Part shown: one piece after another, positions 31,906-41,662 of the stretch
Layout: every line of letters starts with the position of its first letter
Position numbering within the stretch: the stretch's first letter is position 1
DNA from: an uncultured Shewanella sp.
GTDB lineage: Bacteria > Pseudomonadota > Gammaproteobacteria > Enterobacterales > Shewanellaceae
Reading direction: 5' to 3'
Assembly: GCF_947501225.1 (NCBI RefSeq)
Contig: NZ_CANMUW010000007.1
Location: 1 to 64,000 of the forward strand
DNA: 64,000 nucleotides
Program-made: the position numbers and the translations under genes
Notes under the pieces: generated by a model
What the model saw: the letters and a program-made list of their open reading frames with translations, nothing else
What the model was told of the DNA's origin: nothing
Databases searched by the model: none

Positions 31906-32864
31906 CAGGAAAAGTGCTCAAAGCCTATGTTATTTGGTGTAAAACGCTCTTTGTTGCGCATCAGCTTTATGGAGTCACCTGTGGTGATCTGTCCAATCTG
32001 AGTAAACTGCACTCCGGCATTAGCCAGTGCCGTCTCGAGCGCGCCTTTCTGAGCTTCGGGGACGGTAAACAGTAACTCGTAATCTTCCCCCCCCATAAGG
32101 GCATAACTTAATGCTTCATCCTCTGTTACCGATTCGGTGAGCGCATTAGACAGAGGCAATTTTTGAAGTTCTATCACCGCGCCAACTTGTGAGCGCTTAA
32201 GTATGTGCTTAATATCAGATCCAAGACCATCTGACAGGTCTATGGCACTCGATGCCAGCCCTCTCAATGATTGGCCGGCCAGCACGCGGGGGGACGGATA
32301 GTAGTGCCTGTTAACCAGATACTCATGATGTTCAGGATCAACTTTTCGCTTTCCACGAATGACATCGAGCCCCAGGGCCGAGTCACCTATCGTTCCTGTC
32401 ACATAGATCCAATCACCATTTTTAGCACCACCACGGGTTAATGCTTTGCCCGCAGGCACCTGACCATTAATCGTGATGGTTATCGAGCGAGGTCCCCTTG
32501 TCGTATCGCCACCAACCAGAGCTACACCATAATATTCGGCGGCATCGAAAAGGCCGGAGCTGAACTGGCTCAACCACTGTTCGTCCACATCGGGGAGCGT
32601 GAGTGCCAGTGTCACCCAGGCTGGTTCCGCCCCCATGGAGGCTAAGTCGGAGAGATTAACCGCTAACGATTTATACCCCAGCGCCTGGGGTGGAATATCC
32701 GGATAAAAGTGAATCCCTTCAACCAGAGTATCGCAGGATATCGCTATAGATTTATTCAGAGCAGGCTGAACCAGCGCACAGTCATCACCAATGCTCAACT
32801 CCACATCACGGCGCGAGTGGGAGCGGTTAGTGAAGAAATTTTCTATTAATTGGAATTCTTTCAC
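31905..32864 (-). CDS. thiL: Thiamine-monophosphate kinase
   Basis: ThiL phosphorylates thiamine monophosphate to thiamine diphosphate. The protein has SIGDDCALVQP, ISCDTLVEGIHF, LAVNLSDLASMGAEPAWVTLAL, LVGGDTTRGP, SSAIDLSDGLGSDI and LMGGEDYELLFTV, the PurM/ThiL ATP-grip-like set. The GTG at 32864 (VKEFQLIENFF) aligns with family N-termini and gives 319 residues. The frame is open to a GTG at 32921, and neither start has a strong ribosome site. It lies between nusB and pgpA. Confidence 0.95.
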   Translation of the reverse strand: MKEFQLIENFFTNRSHSRRDVELSIGDDCALVQPALNKSIAISCDTLVEGIHFYPDIPPQALGYKSLAVNLSDLASMGAEPAWVTLALTLPDVDEQWLSQFSSGLFDAAEYYGVALVGGDTTRGPRSITITINGQVPAGKALTRGGAKNGDWIYVTGTIGDSALGLDVIRGKRKVDPEHHEYLVNRHYYPSPRVLAGQSLRGLASSAIDLSDGLGSDIKHILKRSQVGAVIELQKLPLSNALTESVTEDEALSYALMGGEDYELLFTVPEAQKGALETALANAGVQFTQIGQITTGDSIKLMRNKERFTPNNIGFEHFS

Positions 32865-32945
32865 GGTAACAGGAGCCCTGTCAGATATTTGAGATGATTT
32901 TAGAAAAGCTGACCTAATCACTTCAAGTAATAAGCGTAAATCACA

Positions 32946-32977
32946 TGAAAAAAAACGGCATCCTGAGATGCCGTTTT
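32946..32977 (-). terminator. Terminator downstream of nusB
   Basis: A perfect 11-bp stem AAAACGGCATC / GATGCCGTTTT with loop CTGA, followed by a T run on the minus strand, 7 bp past the nusB stop. It separates the rib/nusB transcript from thiL-pgpA, at least in part. Confidence 0.9.
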
Positions 32978-32983
32978 ATTGTA

Positions 32984-33388
32984 TTACTTACGACCAACAA
33001 TCTTGTCGAGAATACCGTTTACAAACTTATGGCCATCTTCTGCACCAAAAGCCTTTGCCAGTTCAATAGCCTCGTTGATCGCGACCTTATAAGGCACATC
33101 CTTACGAAATGTGAGTTCATAAGTTGCGAGTCTCAGTACGGCTTTCTCAATAGGAGATACTTCGTCATACGGACGCTCCACATGAGGAGTAATTAGCTCG
33201 TCTAGCTGAGACTGTTTGGTTGAGGCTCCGGATAACAACTCACGGAAGTAAGCGATATCGACACCATCAACTTTTTGCTCTGTGAGAAACTCATGTTCCA
33301 CATCGGCAACATTATTTCCGCTTAACTGCCAAGAATAGATGGCTTGGACGGCTAAACGACGGGCCTTACGGCGCTCAGAAGGCTTCAT
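32984..33388 (-). CDS. nusB: Transcription antitermination protein NusB
   Basis: NusB with NusE binds boxA RNA in rRNA leaders and prevents early termination. The 134-residue helical protein starts [24 protein letters not shown] and ends [29 protein letters not shown], both conserved. AGGAAC precedes the ATG. It follows ribH by 8 bp and belongs to the same transcript. Confidence 0.98.
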   Translation of the reverse strand: MKPSERRKARRLAVQAIYSWQLSGNNVADVEHEFLTEQKVDGVDIAYFRELLSGASTKQSQLDELITPHVERPYDEVSPIEKAVLRLATYELTFRKDVPYKVAINEAIELAKAFGAEDGHKFVNGILDKIVGRK

Positions 33389-33396
33389 TTTTGTTC

Positions 33397-33879
33397 CTAA
33401 TCTTGCAACTGCTGTTCTAGTTCTTGCAGTACATTAACCATCTCAAGCAGGCCAAGTGCAGCTTCACCACCCTTATTGCCCGCTTTAGTACCAGAGCGCT
33501 CAATCGCTTGCTCAATGGTATCGGTAGTCAATACACCGAATGAAACAGGAAGATCGAACTCAAGTGCGATTTGAGCTAAACCTTTGTTACATTCACCTGC
33601 AACAAAATCAAAATGTGGCGTACCACCGCGGATAACTGCACCCAGTGCAATGATCCCATCAAATTTACCGCTGGCAGCAACACGACGTGCCGCAAGTGGC
33701 AGCTCAACCGCTCCGGGGACTCGTACTACTGTGATATTTTCATCAGTGACTTGACCGAAACGCTTAAGTGTATCAACCGCACCCTCAAGCAGGCTTTCAA
33801 CAACGAAGCTATTGAAGCGTGAAACTACGATAGCGATCTTGGCGTTCTTCGACTCGATATTACCTTGAACTACGTTCAT
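33397..33879 (-). CDS. ribH: 6,7-dimethyl-8-ribityllumazine synthase
   Basis: Lumazine synthase condenses the ribB product dihydroxybutanone phosphate with the pyrimidine from RibD to make the riboflavin precursor. The 160-residue protein has [61 protein letters not shown] and [29 protein letters not shown]. It lies upstream of nusB and downstream of ribBA-like. Confidence 0.98.
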   Translation of the reverse strand: MNVVQGNIESKNAKIAIVVSRFNSFVVESLLEGAVDTLKRFGQVTDENITVVRVPGAVELPLAARRVAASGKFDGIIALGAVIRGGTPHFDFVAGECNKGLAQIALEFDLPVSFGVLTTDTIEQAIERSGTKAGNKGGEAALGLLEMVNVLQELEQQLQD

Positions 33880-34056
33880 TTATCTTACCTAAATTAGCTT
33901 ATTTACCCAGCACGGGCGCGGAGGAGGCGGTATGATAGCACAACCTCAGCGTTGATCCCCATGCAATTCATCAGAATTGATTAATTTTTCTAACTCACGA
34001 CTCCACCTGCACTGTTTTCATCGTAAAAAAACAGTTTAAGATGGAGCAGATCTTTA

Positions 34057-35160
34057 TTACTCGGCGATATACTCTGTCACTTCTAAACCGAAGCCTGAAA
34101 GTGAGTGATAATTCTTTGGTGAACTGAGTAGTCGCATCGATGTCACACCTACGTTAGCGAGGATCTGTGAACCGACCCCAACCTGACGTGAAGTGCCCTG
34201 CCATTTAGCCGGAGCAACGGCTTGACCACTATCTTCCAATTCAAACGTTTTCACTTTCGCCAGAATGTCACTGCTATGTTCTTGATGACCCAAGAGCACC
34301 AATACACCGCCCTCATCGGCAATGCGTTGCATCGCTTTTTCAAGTGGCCAACTGCGCTGCTGATCCCGCTCTGAATGCAGCAGATCATTGAAGGTGTTCT
34401 GCAGGTGTACACGTACCAACGCATTCTCTTTGACCTCGCCATTAATCAACACGTAATGTAGCTGATTATCTATGGTGTCTCTGAAGGTCAACATATCAAA
34501 CTCACCGAAACGGGTTGGCAACTTACATTGCGCTTCACGCACAACACTTGTCTCCTTAGTGTTTCGATATTCGATCAAATCGGCAATAGTGCCCATTTTA
34601 AGGCCATGCTTTTCGGCGAAGATCTCGAGATCCGGACGACGGGCCATAGTGCCATCATCATTAAGGATCTCAACGATAACAGCAGAGGGCTCAGCCCCCG
34701 CAAGACGCGCTAAATCACAACCGGCTTCGGTGTGTCCCGCACGAATAAGTACGCCGCCCTCTTGCGCCATCAGTGGAAAGATATGGCCGGGCTGAACAAT
34801 GTCTGTCGGTTTCGCATCTTTAGCAACGGCAGCCTTTACCGTTACTGCACGATCTTGAGCCGAAATTCCCGTCGTGACGCCTTCGGCCGCTTCGATAGAG
34901 ACGGTGAAGTTAGTCGAGAACTGAGCATTATTGTTGCTTACCATCAGAGGCAAATTCAACTGCTCACAACGTGCTTTTGTCAGGGTCTGACAGATAAGGC
35001 CACGTCCGAAGGTCGCCATAAAGTTAATGGCTTCAGGCGTCACCATGTCGGCAGCCATGATCAAATCACCTTCGTTTTCTCTATCTTCATCGTCCATCAA
35101 GATAACCATTTTACCGAGGCGAATATCTTCGATGATCTCTTCTATACTGTGTAACGACAT
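34057..35160 (-). CDS. ribB: 3,4-dihydroxy-2-butanone-4-phosphate synthase with GTP cyclohydrolase II-like C-terminus
   Basis: The N-terminal domain (about 1-200) is a complete DHBP synthase: [59 protein letters not shown] and [23 protein letters not shown]. It makes the four-carbon unit of riboflavin from ribulose 5-phosphate. The C-terminal domain (about 205-367) resembles GTP cyclohydrolase II but lacks its three zinc cysteines: the region normally reading C-x-GD-x-SLRCDCG is replaced by [20 protein letters not shown] cyclohydrolase activity is therefore unlikely; a separate RibA would be needed elsewhere. Length 367 matches RibBA-like proteins. It lies between ribE and ribH. Confidence 0.94.
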   Translation of the reverse strand: MSLHSIEEIIEDIRLGKMVILMDDEDRENEGDLIMAADMVTPEAINFMATFGRGLICQTLTKARCEQLNLPLMVSNNNAQFSTNFTVSIEAAEGVTTGISAQDRAVTVKAAVAKDAKPTDIVQPGHIFPLMAQEGGVLIRAGHTEAGCDLARLAGAEPSAVIVEILNDDGTMARRPDLEIFAEKHGLKMGTIADLIEYRNTKETSVVREAQCKLPTRFGEFDMLTFRDTIDNQLHYVLINGEVKENALVRVHLQNTFNDLLHSERDQQRSWPLEKAMQRIADEGGVLVLLGHQEHSSDILAKVKTFELEDSGQAVAPAKWQGTSRQVGVGSQILANVGVTSMRLLSSPKNYHSLSGFGLEVTEYIAE

Positions 35161-35270
35161 TGTAAGGCCTTCATTTTTATTGTAACGATTATCTGATCCA
35201 GCAATAGAAATAACTGAATAGATATATTTTAGTAATAATTTAATCTTCTATTTACAGCTTTTGCCAGCGT

Positions 35271-35933
35271 TTAACGCAAAAAACCTGAGCGAGCTAACAG
35301 ATCCATAGTCACATTGGACTCCGGCCCTTGTGTAGCCTCGCTTGAGTAGGTCATCAAGCGTTCTAAATGCCGTGCGATCAGGTCGACTTCGATATTAACC
35401 GAATCACCCGCCTTCAGATCGATCAATGTTGTTTCACCGGCCGTGTGGGGCACTATGGTTAACCTGAAACGATTCTCCTGGACTTCGTTAACCGTTAGGC
35501 TGACACCGTCGATAGTGATCGAGCCTTTATGGGCAATATAGCGCGCCAGCTCCTGTGGTGCCGTTAGCCAAAATTCGATGGCCTTACCGCGAATCTGTCT
35601 ATCATCGACAGAAGCGATGCCGTCGACATGGCCACTGACCATATGACCACCAAGACGAGTCGTGGGCGTTACCGCCTTCTCCAGATTAACTTTTGTGCCC
35701 ACCTGATAGTTGGCAAATCCGGTTAAACTCACGGTTTCAGCTGAAATATCGGCCACATAACCATCACTCAGGCATTCAACCACCGTTAGACATACTCCGT
35801 TGGTAGCGATACTGTCACCTAAACGAACATCACTTAAATCGAGTTTACCGCTGGAAACATTCAGGCGAATGTCATCACCTAAGCGTTCAATTTTTCTCAA
35901 TGTACCAACAGACTCAATGATCCCAGTAAACAT
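35271..35933 (-). CDS. ribE: Riboflavin synthase, alpha subunit
   Basis: Riboflavin synthase dismutates two lumazine molecules to riboflavin and the pyrimidine precursor. The 220-residue protein shows the internal duplication of two lumazine-binding barrels: MFTGIIESVGTL with IATNGVCLTVVEC, and GHMVSGHVDGIASV with ITIDGVSLTVNEV. It starts 4 bp past the ribD stop, so the two are coupled. ribE is the Bacillus-style name (ribC in E. coli). Confidence 0.97.
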   Translation of the reverse strand: MFTGIIESVGTLRKIERLGDDIRLNVSSGKLDLSDVRLGDSIATNGVCLTVVECLSDGYVADISAETVSLTGFANYQVGTKVNLEKAVTPTTRLGGHMVSGHVDGIASVDDRQIRGKAIEFWLTAPQELARYIAHKGSITIDGVSLTVNEVQENRFRLTIVPHTAGETTLIDLKAGDSVNIEVDLIARHLERLMTYSSEATQGPESNVTMDLLARSGFLR

Positions 35934-35937
35934 GAAC

Positions 35938-37062
35938 TTATGACCTTATTTTTAACGTTAAACGGGTATCTTTACCCAATTTACGCTCATCAATTAACTC
36001 GATGGATGGAATATCAGCCATCGATTCATAATCAGACAGAGTAATTAGATTACGACCGGCCGACCCTAATATTTTCATCGCTTGATACAAGATTAACTCA
36101 TCGGCGTGCCCCTGCTCGATAACGCTTCCGGCCAGAGTCGCACCGGCCTCAATCAGAACAGAGTTACACGTTTGCCCGAGATATTTGAACAGCTGTGATA
36201 GTTCGACGCGACCACAGTCATCGCCAGGCAACTTAATATGAGATACATGCTCAGGCCACGCCGCTTGCTCATCGAGTGGGTAATCATTGCAGGAGACCAA
36301 CAGGATGGGGCTATCGATCGAAAAGAGTCTAGCTCCTTTGGTGAGCCTGGCCCTGCTATCCAGTATTACCCTAAGTGGCTGATGAATCTCACTCGGAGCG
36401 AGTTCACCGGCCAATACTCCCAGGTCGCTATGGCGTACATTGAGCGACGGGTCATCGGCAAGCACTGTCTCTATGCCCGTTACCAAGGCGCAATGACCGG
36501 CCCTTAAGCGCTGTACATCGCGTCTGGCCTCGCTGCCTGTTATCCATTTTGAGACACCATTATGTAGTGCAGTCTTGCCATCTAAACTTGACGCTAACTT
36601 CACCGTGACCTTGGGTAGCTGAGTTCGCATGCGTTTCATAAAGCCCGGATTGATATCGCCGGCCTCTTCACTCAGCAGCCCGACATCGACCCGAATACCG
36701 GCGTCGGTGAGCATTTTGATTCCTCGGCCCGAAACCTGAGGGTTCGGATCTTCTACCGCCACAACAACACGAGTGACACCAGCCTTGATCAGAGCCTCGG
36801 CACAAGGAGGTGTACGGCCATAATGACTGCACGGCTCGAGCGTAACGTAAGCAGTTGCACCTTTAGCACTTTCACTCGCCATAGCCAGGGCGTACACTTC
36901 GGCATGGGGCCCACCCGCCCTGATATGAAATCCTTCGCCGACAATCTGGCCCTCTTTTGTCACCACACAACCAACACAAGGGTTAGGTCTGGTTGTGTAT
37001 AGCCCTTTACGTGCAAGTTTAATTGCACGGCTCATCATCTCAATATCTTCTACAGACCACAT
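35938..37062 (-). CDS. ribD: Bifunctional pyrimidine deaminase/reductase RibD
   Basis: RibD deaminates and then reduces the pyrimidine intermediate from GTP cyclohydrolase II. The N-terminal deaminase has the zinc motif GGPHAEVYAL and VTLEPCSHYGRTPPCAEAL. The C-terminal reductase has LPKVTVKLASSLDGKTALHNG, WITGSEARRDVQRLRA, ILDSRARL and LIEAGATLAGSVI. It is 374 residues from ATG 37062; ATG codons at residues 9-10 (MMSRAIKLARKG) would match E. coli RibD more closely. It lies between nrdR and ribE. Confidence 0.97.
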   Translation of the reverse strand: MWSVEDIEMMSRAIKLARKGLYTTRPNPCVGCVVTKEGQIVGEGFHIRAGGPHAEVYALAMASESAKGATAYVTLEPCSHYGRTPPCAEALIKAGVTRVVVAVEDPNPQVSGRGIKMLTDAGIRVDVGLLSEEAGDINPGFMKRMRTQLPKVTVKLASSLDGKTALHNGVSKWITGSEARRDVQRLRAGHCALVTGIETVLADDPSLNVRHSDLGVLAGELAPSEIHQPLRVILDSRARLTKGARLFSIDSPILLVSCNDYPLDEQAAWPEHVSHIKLPGDDCGRVELSQLFKYLGQTCNSVLIEAGATLAGSVIEQGHADELILYQAMKILGSAGRNLITLSDYESMADIPSIELIDERKLGKDTRLTLKIRS

Positions 37063-37179
37063 ATTATTCAGACCATCTATTAATCACACTGGGCAGTCAC
37101 TGAAACTAACTTCACCCAATTACCGCTAAACACCCTACATCAGGCGATTTCAAACTCATTACAGCAGAAGTTGTAACTT

Positions 37180-37629
37180 TTATTTCTGCAATTTAGCGAT
37201 AGCATCACCAAATTCGGAGACATCTTCGAAGGCGCGATAGACCGAGGCAAAACGGATGTAAGCCACCTTATCGAGATTCACCAACTGCTCCATCATCAGG
37301 TTGCCTATCATCTCCGACTTAACCTCACGCTCACCGGTGGCACGTAAGGTCGATTTTATTTTAGTCAGTGCCTGCTCGATCTGATCCATAGACACAGGAC
37401 GTTTCTCGACCGCACGTAGCATACCGCCTCTGAGTTTCTCTTCATCGAAAGGTTGGCGGCTGCCATCTTGCTTAACCACACGCGGCATCACAAGTTCGGC
37501 CCCTTCAAATGTGGTGAACCTCTCATGGCATTCGGCGCACTCTCGGCGACGCCTGACTTGATGGCCATCAGCCACCAAACGTGAATCGATCACTTTAGTA
37601 TCTGTTGCGCTGCAAAATGGGCAATGCAT
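37180..37629 (-). CDS. nrdR: Transcriptional repressor NrdR
   Basis: NrdR represses ribonucleotide reductase operons in response to bound ATP/dATP. The 149-residue protein has a zinc ribbon ([17 protein letters not shown] with [16 protein letters not shown]) and an ATP-cone ([32 protein letters not shown]). It lies upstream of ribD, a conserved neighbourhood (nrdR-ribD-ribE-ribH-nusB). Confidence 0.98.
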   Translation of the reverse strand: MHCPFCSATDTKVIDSRLVADGHQVRRRRECAECHERFTTFEGAELVMPRVVKQDGSRQPFDEEKLRGGMLRAVEKRPVSMDQIEQALTKIKSTLRATGEREVKSEMIGNLMMEQLVNLDKVAYIRFASVYRAFEDVSEFGDAIAKLQK

Positions 37630-37730
37630 AGAGCCTCCGCAGAAGTTGAGAATTGGAATGACTGTTTAGAGGATTTTCTCTACCCGGCCGTCAGGAGTCG
37701 AGTACACGGGTGATACGGCTCTCCTGAAAT

Positions 37731-37755
37731 AAAAATGGCCGCTAAGAAGCGGCCA
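37731..37755 (-). terminator. Terminator of glyA
   Basis: A perfect 8-bp stem TGGCCGCT / AGCGGCCA around a 4-nt loop, followed by ATTTTTATTT on the minus strand, 30 bp past the glyA stop. Confidence 0.85.
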
Positions 37756-37784
37756 CTGAAGTTTACCTGATTTAACCTATAAGG

Positions 37785-39041
37785 TTAACCGTAAACAGGG
37801 AACCTGGCGCACAATTCAAGAACCTGATTCTTAACTCGCTCAATCGTGCCCAGATCGCTAATGTCATCCAGAACATCACACATCCAGTTAGTCAGCTCAA
37901 CCGCCTGCTCCTCTTTGAAGCCACGACGGGTGATAGCAGGAGAACCAATACGAAGGCCCGAGGTAACAAATGGTGAACGCGGGTCATTAGGTACCGAGTT
38001 CTTATTAACTGTGATGTTAGCCTGACCCAACGCCGCATCGGCATCTTTACCGGTAATGTCTTTGCTGATGAGATCAAGCAGGAACAGGTGGTTATCGGTG
38101 CCGCCGGAAACGACATCATAGCCGCGCTCGATAAAGGTCTTAGCCATCGCCTTAGCGTTAGCAACAACCTGCTCCTGATAAGCGGTAAACTCAGGCTCAA
38201 GCGCTTCTTTAAATGCAACCGCTTTAGCGGCGATAACGTGCATCAAGGGACCACCCTGGCCACCCGGGAAAACGGCTGAGTTCAGCTTTTTATAGACAGC
38301 TTCATCATCACAGGCAGATAAGATCAAACCACCACGAGGACCGGCAAGTGTCTTGTGAGTCGTCGTTGTTACAACGTGAGCGTGTGGCAGTGGATTAGGG
38401 TAGATTCCGGCAGCAACCAGACCCGCTACGTGAGCCATATCCACAAACAGGTAGGCACCAACTTTATCGGCGATCTCTCGGAACTTGCCCCAGTCGATAA
38501 TACCTGAGTAAGCACTGAAGCCAGCAATGATCATCTTAGGCTTATGTTCAACGGCAAGGCGCTCAACCTCGGCATAATCTATCTTGCCGGTGACCTCATC
38601 GATACCGTACTGAACGGCGTTATATAACTTACCTGAGAAACTCACATGAGAACCATGAGTCAGGTGACCACCATGAGCCAGACTCATACCCAAGACAGTA
38701 TCGCCCCCCTGGAGCAGAGCCATGAACACAGCCGAGTTGGCCTGAGATCCTGAGTGAGGCTGTACGTTGGCATAGGTAGCACCAAACAGCTCTTTAGCAC
38801 GAGATATTGCCAACTCTTCAGCGATATCGACATGTTCACAACCACCATAATAACGCTTACCCGGATAACCTTCGGCGTACTTGTTAGTTAGCTGTGAGCC
38901 TTGTGCTTCCAATACACGTGGACTGGTGTAGTTTTCTGAAGCGATAAGTTCGATGTGCTCTTCCTGACGACGAGTTTCATCTTCAATCGCTTGAAACAGT
39001 TGTGGATCAAAGTCCGCGATATTCATATCTTTTTTCAGCAT
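37785..39041 (-). CDS. glyA: Serine hydroxymethyltransferase
   Basis: GlyA interconverts serine and glycine with tetrahydrofolate and supplies one-carbon units. It is a PLP enzyme; the lysine is in [16 protein letters not shown]. Other signatures are [33 protein letters not shown] and [17 protein letters not shown]. From ATG 39041 ([12 protein letters not shown]) it is 418 residues, and GGAG precedes this codon. The frame is open three codons further. Confidence 0.98.
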   Translation of the reverse strand: MLKKDMNIADFDPQLFQAIEDETRRQEEHIELIASENYTSPRVLEAQGSQLTNKYAEGYPGKRYYGGCEHVDIAEELAISRAKELFGATYANVQPHSGSQANSAVFMALLQGGDTVLGMSLAHGGHLTHGSHVSFSGKLYNAVQYGIDEVTGKIDYAEVERLAVEHKPKMIIAGFSAYSGIIDWGKFREIADKVGAYLFVDMAHVAGLVAAGIYPNPLPHAHVVTTTTHKTLAGPRGGLILSACDDEAVYKKLNSAVFPGGQGGPLMHVIAAKAVAFKEALEPEFTAYQEQVVANAKAMAKTFIERGYDVVSGGTDNHLFLLDLISKDITGKDADAALGQANITVNKNSVPNDPRSPFVTSGLRIGSPAITRRGFKEEQAVELTNWMCDVLDDISDLGTIERVKNQVLELCARFPVYG

Positions 39042-39431
39042 TAAAATCACTCCAGCTGTAAATTCTTATAGTAGGGTTGCGCGGTATTCTACAGCGCAAT
39101 TGATCACAATCCCAGCATTTGGAACATGAAATTCCTTGCTATTCCCATTGAGTAGTGCTCACAAACTGACTGAAACATAAGAATTGACCCACTGAGTGAC
39201 TGTTTTCTCTGTTTTATTCAAGTTTTCGAAGTAAACTCATTGGTTTGTAGGAGATTACAGAAAACACTTTTTCATTTTCAAGCTTATTCAATTCACAGCT
39301 TAGGGCCACTGAGCAGCGGTCGACACCATTGAATAGCCAAATTTGAGAATTCAACCTATCAAGATCAGATTTAAGTTCACTCCTGATTCGAGTAGAATTA
39401 GCTCAATTCCTCTATCAGATAAGATAAATAT
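39042..39431. other. glyA/ettA divergent intergenic region
   Basis: About 390 bp, AT-rich, between divergent glyA and ettA. It must hold both promoters. I see no clear operator, no reading frame and no repeat. Confidence 0.4.
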
Positions 39432-41099
39432 ATGGCTCAGTTTGTTTATAGCATGCTTAGGGTGGGTAAGATTGTTCCACCTAAAAAGCAGATCCTTAAA
39501 GATATCTCATTAAGCTTCTTCCCCGGCGCTAAGATCGGCGTACTCGGTCTGAACGGCTCGGGTAAATCTACCCTACTTCGCATCATGGCGGGTCTTGATA
39601 CCGAAATTGAGGGTGAAGCACGCCCTATGCAGGACCTGAAAATCGGTTATCTGCCTCAGGAACCTAAGCTCGATCCGACTCAAACGGTACGCGAAGCGAT
39701 CGAAGAAGCTGTCGCGGAAGCTAAAAATGCCCTCACCCGACTCGATGAAGTCTATGCGCTCTATGCCGAGCCCGATGCCGACTTCGACGCTCTGGCTAAA
39801 GAGCAGGGAGAGCTTGAAGCGATCATCCACTCCCAAGATGCCCATAATCTGGACAACATACTCGAACGTGCGGCTAACGCGCTGCGTCTGCCCGATTGGG
39901 ATGAAAAGATTGAAGTTCTCTCCGGTGGTGAGCGTCGCCGTGTTGCCATCTGTCGTTTGCTGCTTGAGAAGCCGGATATGTTGCTTCTCGATGAACCGAC
40001 CAACCACCTGGATGCCGAATCTGTCGCCTGGCTTGAGCGATTCCTGCAGGATTACACCGGAACGGTCGTAGCCATTACCCACGATAGATACTTCCTTGAT
40101 AATGCAGCCGGTTGGATCTTAGAGCTCGACCGTGGTGAAGGTATCCCATGGGAGGGCAACTACTCTTCATGGCTTGAGCAGAAAGATGCCCGACTTCAGC
40201 AGGAGTCTGCCACCGAGAGTGCTCGCCAGAAAACCATCGCCAAAGAGCTGGAGTGGGTACGTCAGGGAACTAAAGGCCGTCAGTCTAAGGGTAAGGCGCG
40301 TATGGCCCGTTTCGAAGAACTGAACACTAACGATTACCAGAAGCGTAATGAAACCAACGAACTATTCATTCCACCTGGACCACGCCTGGGCGACAAGGTT
40401 ATCGAGGTTAAAAATCTGACCAAGTCTTACGGCGATCGTGTACTCATCGACGACTTGAGTTTCTCGGTGCCCAAGGGCGCTATCGTAGGTATCATCGGTG
40501 CAAACGGCGCGGGTAAATCGACCCTGTTTAAGATGATATCCGGTGCTGAGAAGCCGGATAGCGGTACAGTCGAGATAGGTGAGAGCGTACAGATAGCCTC
40601 TGTCGAGCAGTTCCGTGACTCGATGAATGACAAGAATACCGTATGGCAGGAGATATCCGAAGGTCAGGATATCATGCGGATCAATAATACAGAGATCCCG
40701 AGTCGTGCCTACGTGGGTCGTTTCAACTTCCGTGGTGGCGATCAGCAGAAGATCATCGGCACCCTCTCCGGTGGTGAGCGTAACCGTGTCCACCTGGCGA
40801 AACTGCTACAGGCCGGCGGTAACGTGCTACTACTCGATGAGCCAACCAACGATCTGGACGTTGAAACCTTGCGGGCACTGGAAGAGGCGCTGCTTGAATT
40901 TCCTGGTTGTGCCATGGTTATCTCACATGACCGTTGGTTCCTCGACCGCATCGCGACCCATATTCTTGATTATCGTGATGAGGGGAAGGTTAACTTCTAC
41001 GAGGGTAACTACACCGAGTACTCAACCTGGCTAAAAGAAACCTGTGGTACCGATGTTATCGAGCCTCACCGCCTTAAGTACAAGCGAATCAACAAGTAG
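39432..41099 (+). CDS. ettA: Energy-dependent translational throttle protein EttA
   Basis: EttA is an ABC-F ATPase that binds the ribosomal E site and gates the first peptide bond according to ATP/ADP ratio. The 555-residue protein has two ATPase domains: Walker A GLNGSGKSTLL with signature VLSGGERRRVAI, and GANGAGKSTLF with signature TLSGGERNRVHL, each followed by LLLDEPTN. The arm and linker (GNYSSWLEQKDARLQQES) between them fit EttA. It has no membrane domain and is a single gene with its own terminator. Confidence 0.97.
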   Translation: MAQFVYSMLRVGKIVPPKKQILKDISLSFFPGAKIGVLGLNGSGKSTLLRIMAGLDTEIEGEARPMQDLKIGYLPQEPKLDPTQTVREAIEEAVAEAKNALTRLDEVYALYAEPDADFDALAKEQGELEAIIHSQDAHNLDNILERAANALRLPDWDEKIEVLSGGERRRVAICRLLLEKPDMLLLDEPTNHLDAESVAWLERFLQDYTGTVVAITHDRYFLDNAAGWILELDRGEGIPWEGNYSSWLEQKDARLQQESATESARQKTIAKELEWVRQGTKGRQSKGKARMARFEELNTNDYQKRNETNELFIPPGPRLGDKVIEVKNLTKSYGDRVLIDDLSFSVPKGAIVGIIGANGAGKSTLFKMISGAEKPDSGTVEIGESVQIASVEQFRDSMNDKNTVWQEISEGQDIMRINNTEIPSRAYVGRFNFRGGDQQKIIGTLSGGERNRVHLAKLLQAGGNVLLLDEPTNDLDVETLRALEEALLEFPGCAMVISHDRWFLDRIATHILDYRDEGKVNFYEGNYTEYSTWLKETCGTDVIEPHRLKYKRINK

Positions 41100-41169
41100 G
41101 ACCTACTCAGAGCTGTCCCGACACTTTCTGAAATAATGCGTCGGGCACTTAATGAGTAAGCCCTCCAAG

Positions 41170-41197
41170 AAGCGAAAACCCAGGTTTTCGCTTTTTT
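41170..41197 (+). terminator. Terminator of ettA
   Basis: A perfect 11-bp stem AAGCGAAAACC / GGTTTTCGCTT with a 2-nt loop and a T run, 70 bp past the ettA stop. Confidence 0.92.
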
Positions 41198-41345
41198 ATG
41201 TCAGGCCATAAATGTTCCATTCATTTATTGGCATTTCCGCCATCCTTAGCAGTCAGAACATTTATGAAGGTTTACCAGGGATGGAAATAAACCTTCGTTA
41301 TGTCTGGCCATAAATGTTCCATTCTTGTATTGGCATTTCCGCCAT
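41198..41345. repeat. Direct repeat B, two copies 102 bp apart
   Basis: A 46-bp unit begins ATGTC(A/T)GGCCATAAATG and ends TTGGCATTTCCGCCATC. It occurs at 41198-41243 and 41300-41345 with only a few mismatches. Its last part (GGCATTTCCGCCATC) recurs again at 41384-41398. It contains CATAAATGTTC, the reverse complement of a word in repeat A. Confidence 0.9.
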
Positions 41346-41500
41346 CTGACCCATGTGGCCTGTGATATTCCTGATATCACTCAGGCATTTCCGCCATCTG
41401 ACCCATATGGGAAATGTCTTAAAACCGTAGGGAACGCTTTAGACCTTAGCAGTCAGAACATTTATGAAGGTTTACCAGGGATGGAAATAAATCTGCGTTA
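41244..41500. repeat. Direct repeat A, two copies exactly 200 bp apart
   Basis: A 57-bp unit at 41244-41300 recurs at 41444-41500 with two mismatches, and the first 48 bp are identical. It contains GAACATTTATG and an 8-codon frame (MKVYQGWK) at 41264-41290 and 41464-41490. With repeat B it makes CATAAATGTTC...GAACATTTATG stems. Confidence 0.92.
41332..41406. repeat. Short direct repeat, two copies 52 bp apart
   Basis: The 23-bp word beginning GGCATTTCCGCC and ending GACCCAT occurs at 41332-41354 and 41384-41406. Its first 15 bp also occur at the end of repeat B copy 1 (about 41230-41243). No transposase or tRNA is nearby. Confidence 0.85.
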
Positions 41501-41662
41501 AGCCTTCCTTAAACGGCTCAGTTTTTATACTTTACCCTCAGACACAGATATTGATATCGACCGATATAAAGATGCTGGTATCATCAGTTCACCCGAGAGT
41601 GGCATTAACATACCTTGATAACAAGCTACTAAAATAACTAGAATTAAAGAAGAGAGCCCTCA

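Noticed and set aside
35161..35270. FMN riboswitch upstream of the ribBA-like gene
   Set aside because: The conserved RFN-box words (AGGGGC, GGTGTGAA, CCCACCGG) are not present in the 110-bp gap.
41198..41500. CRISPR array
   Set aside because: Repeats differ in length and spacing (52, 102, 200 bp), there are only two to three copies of each, and no cas gene is nearby.
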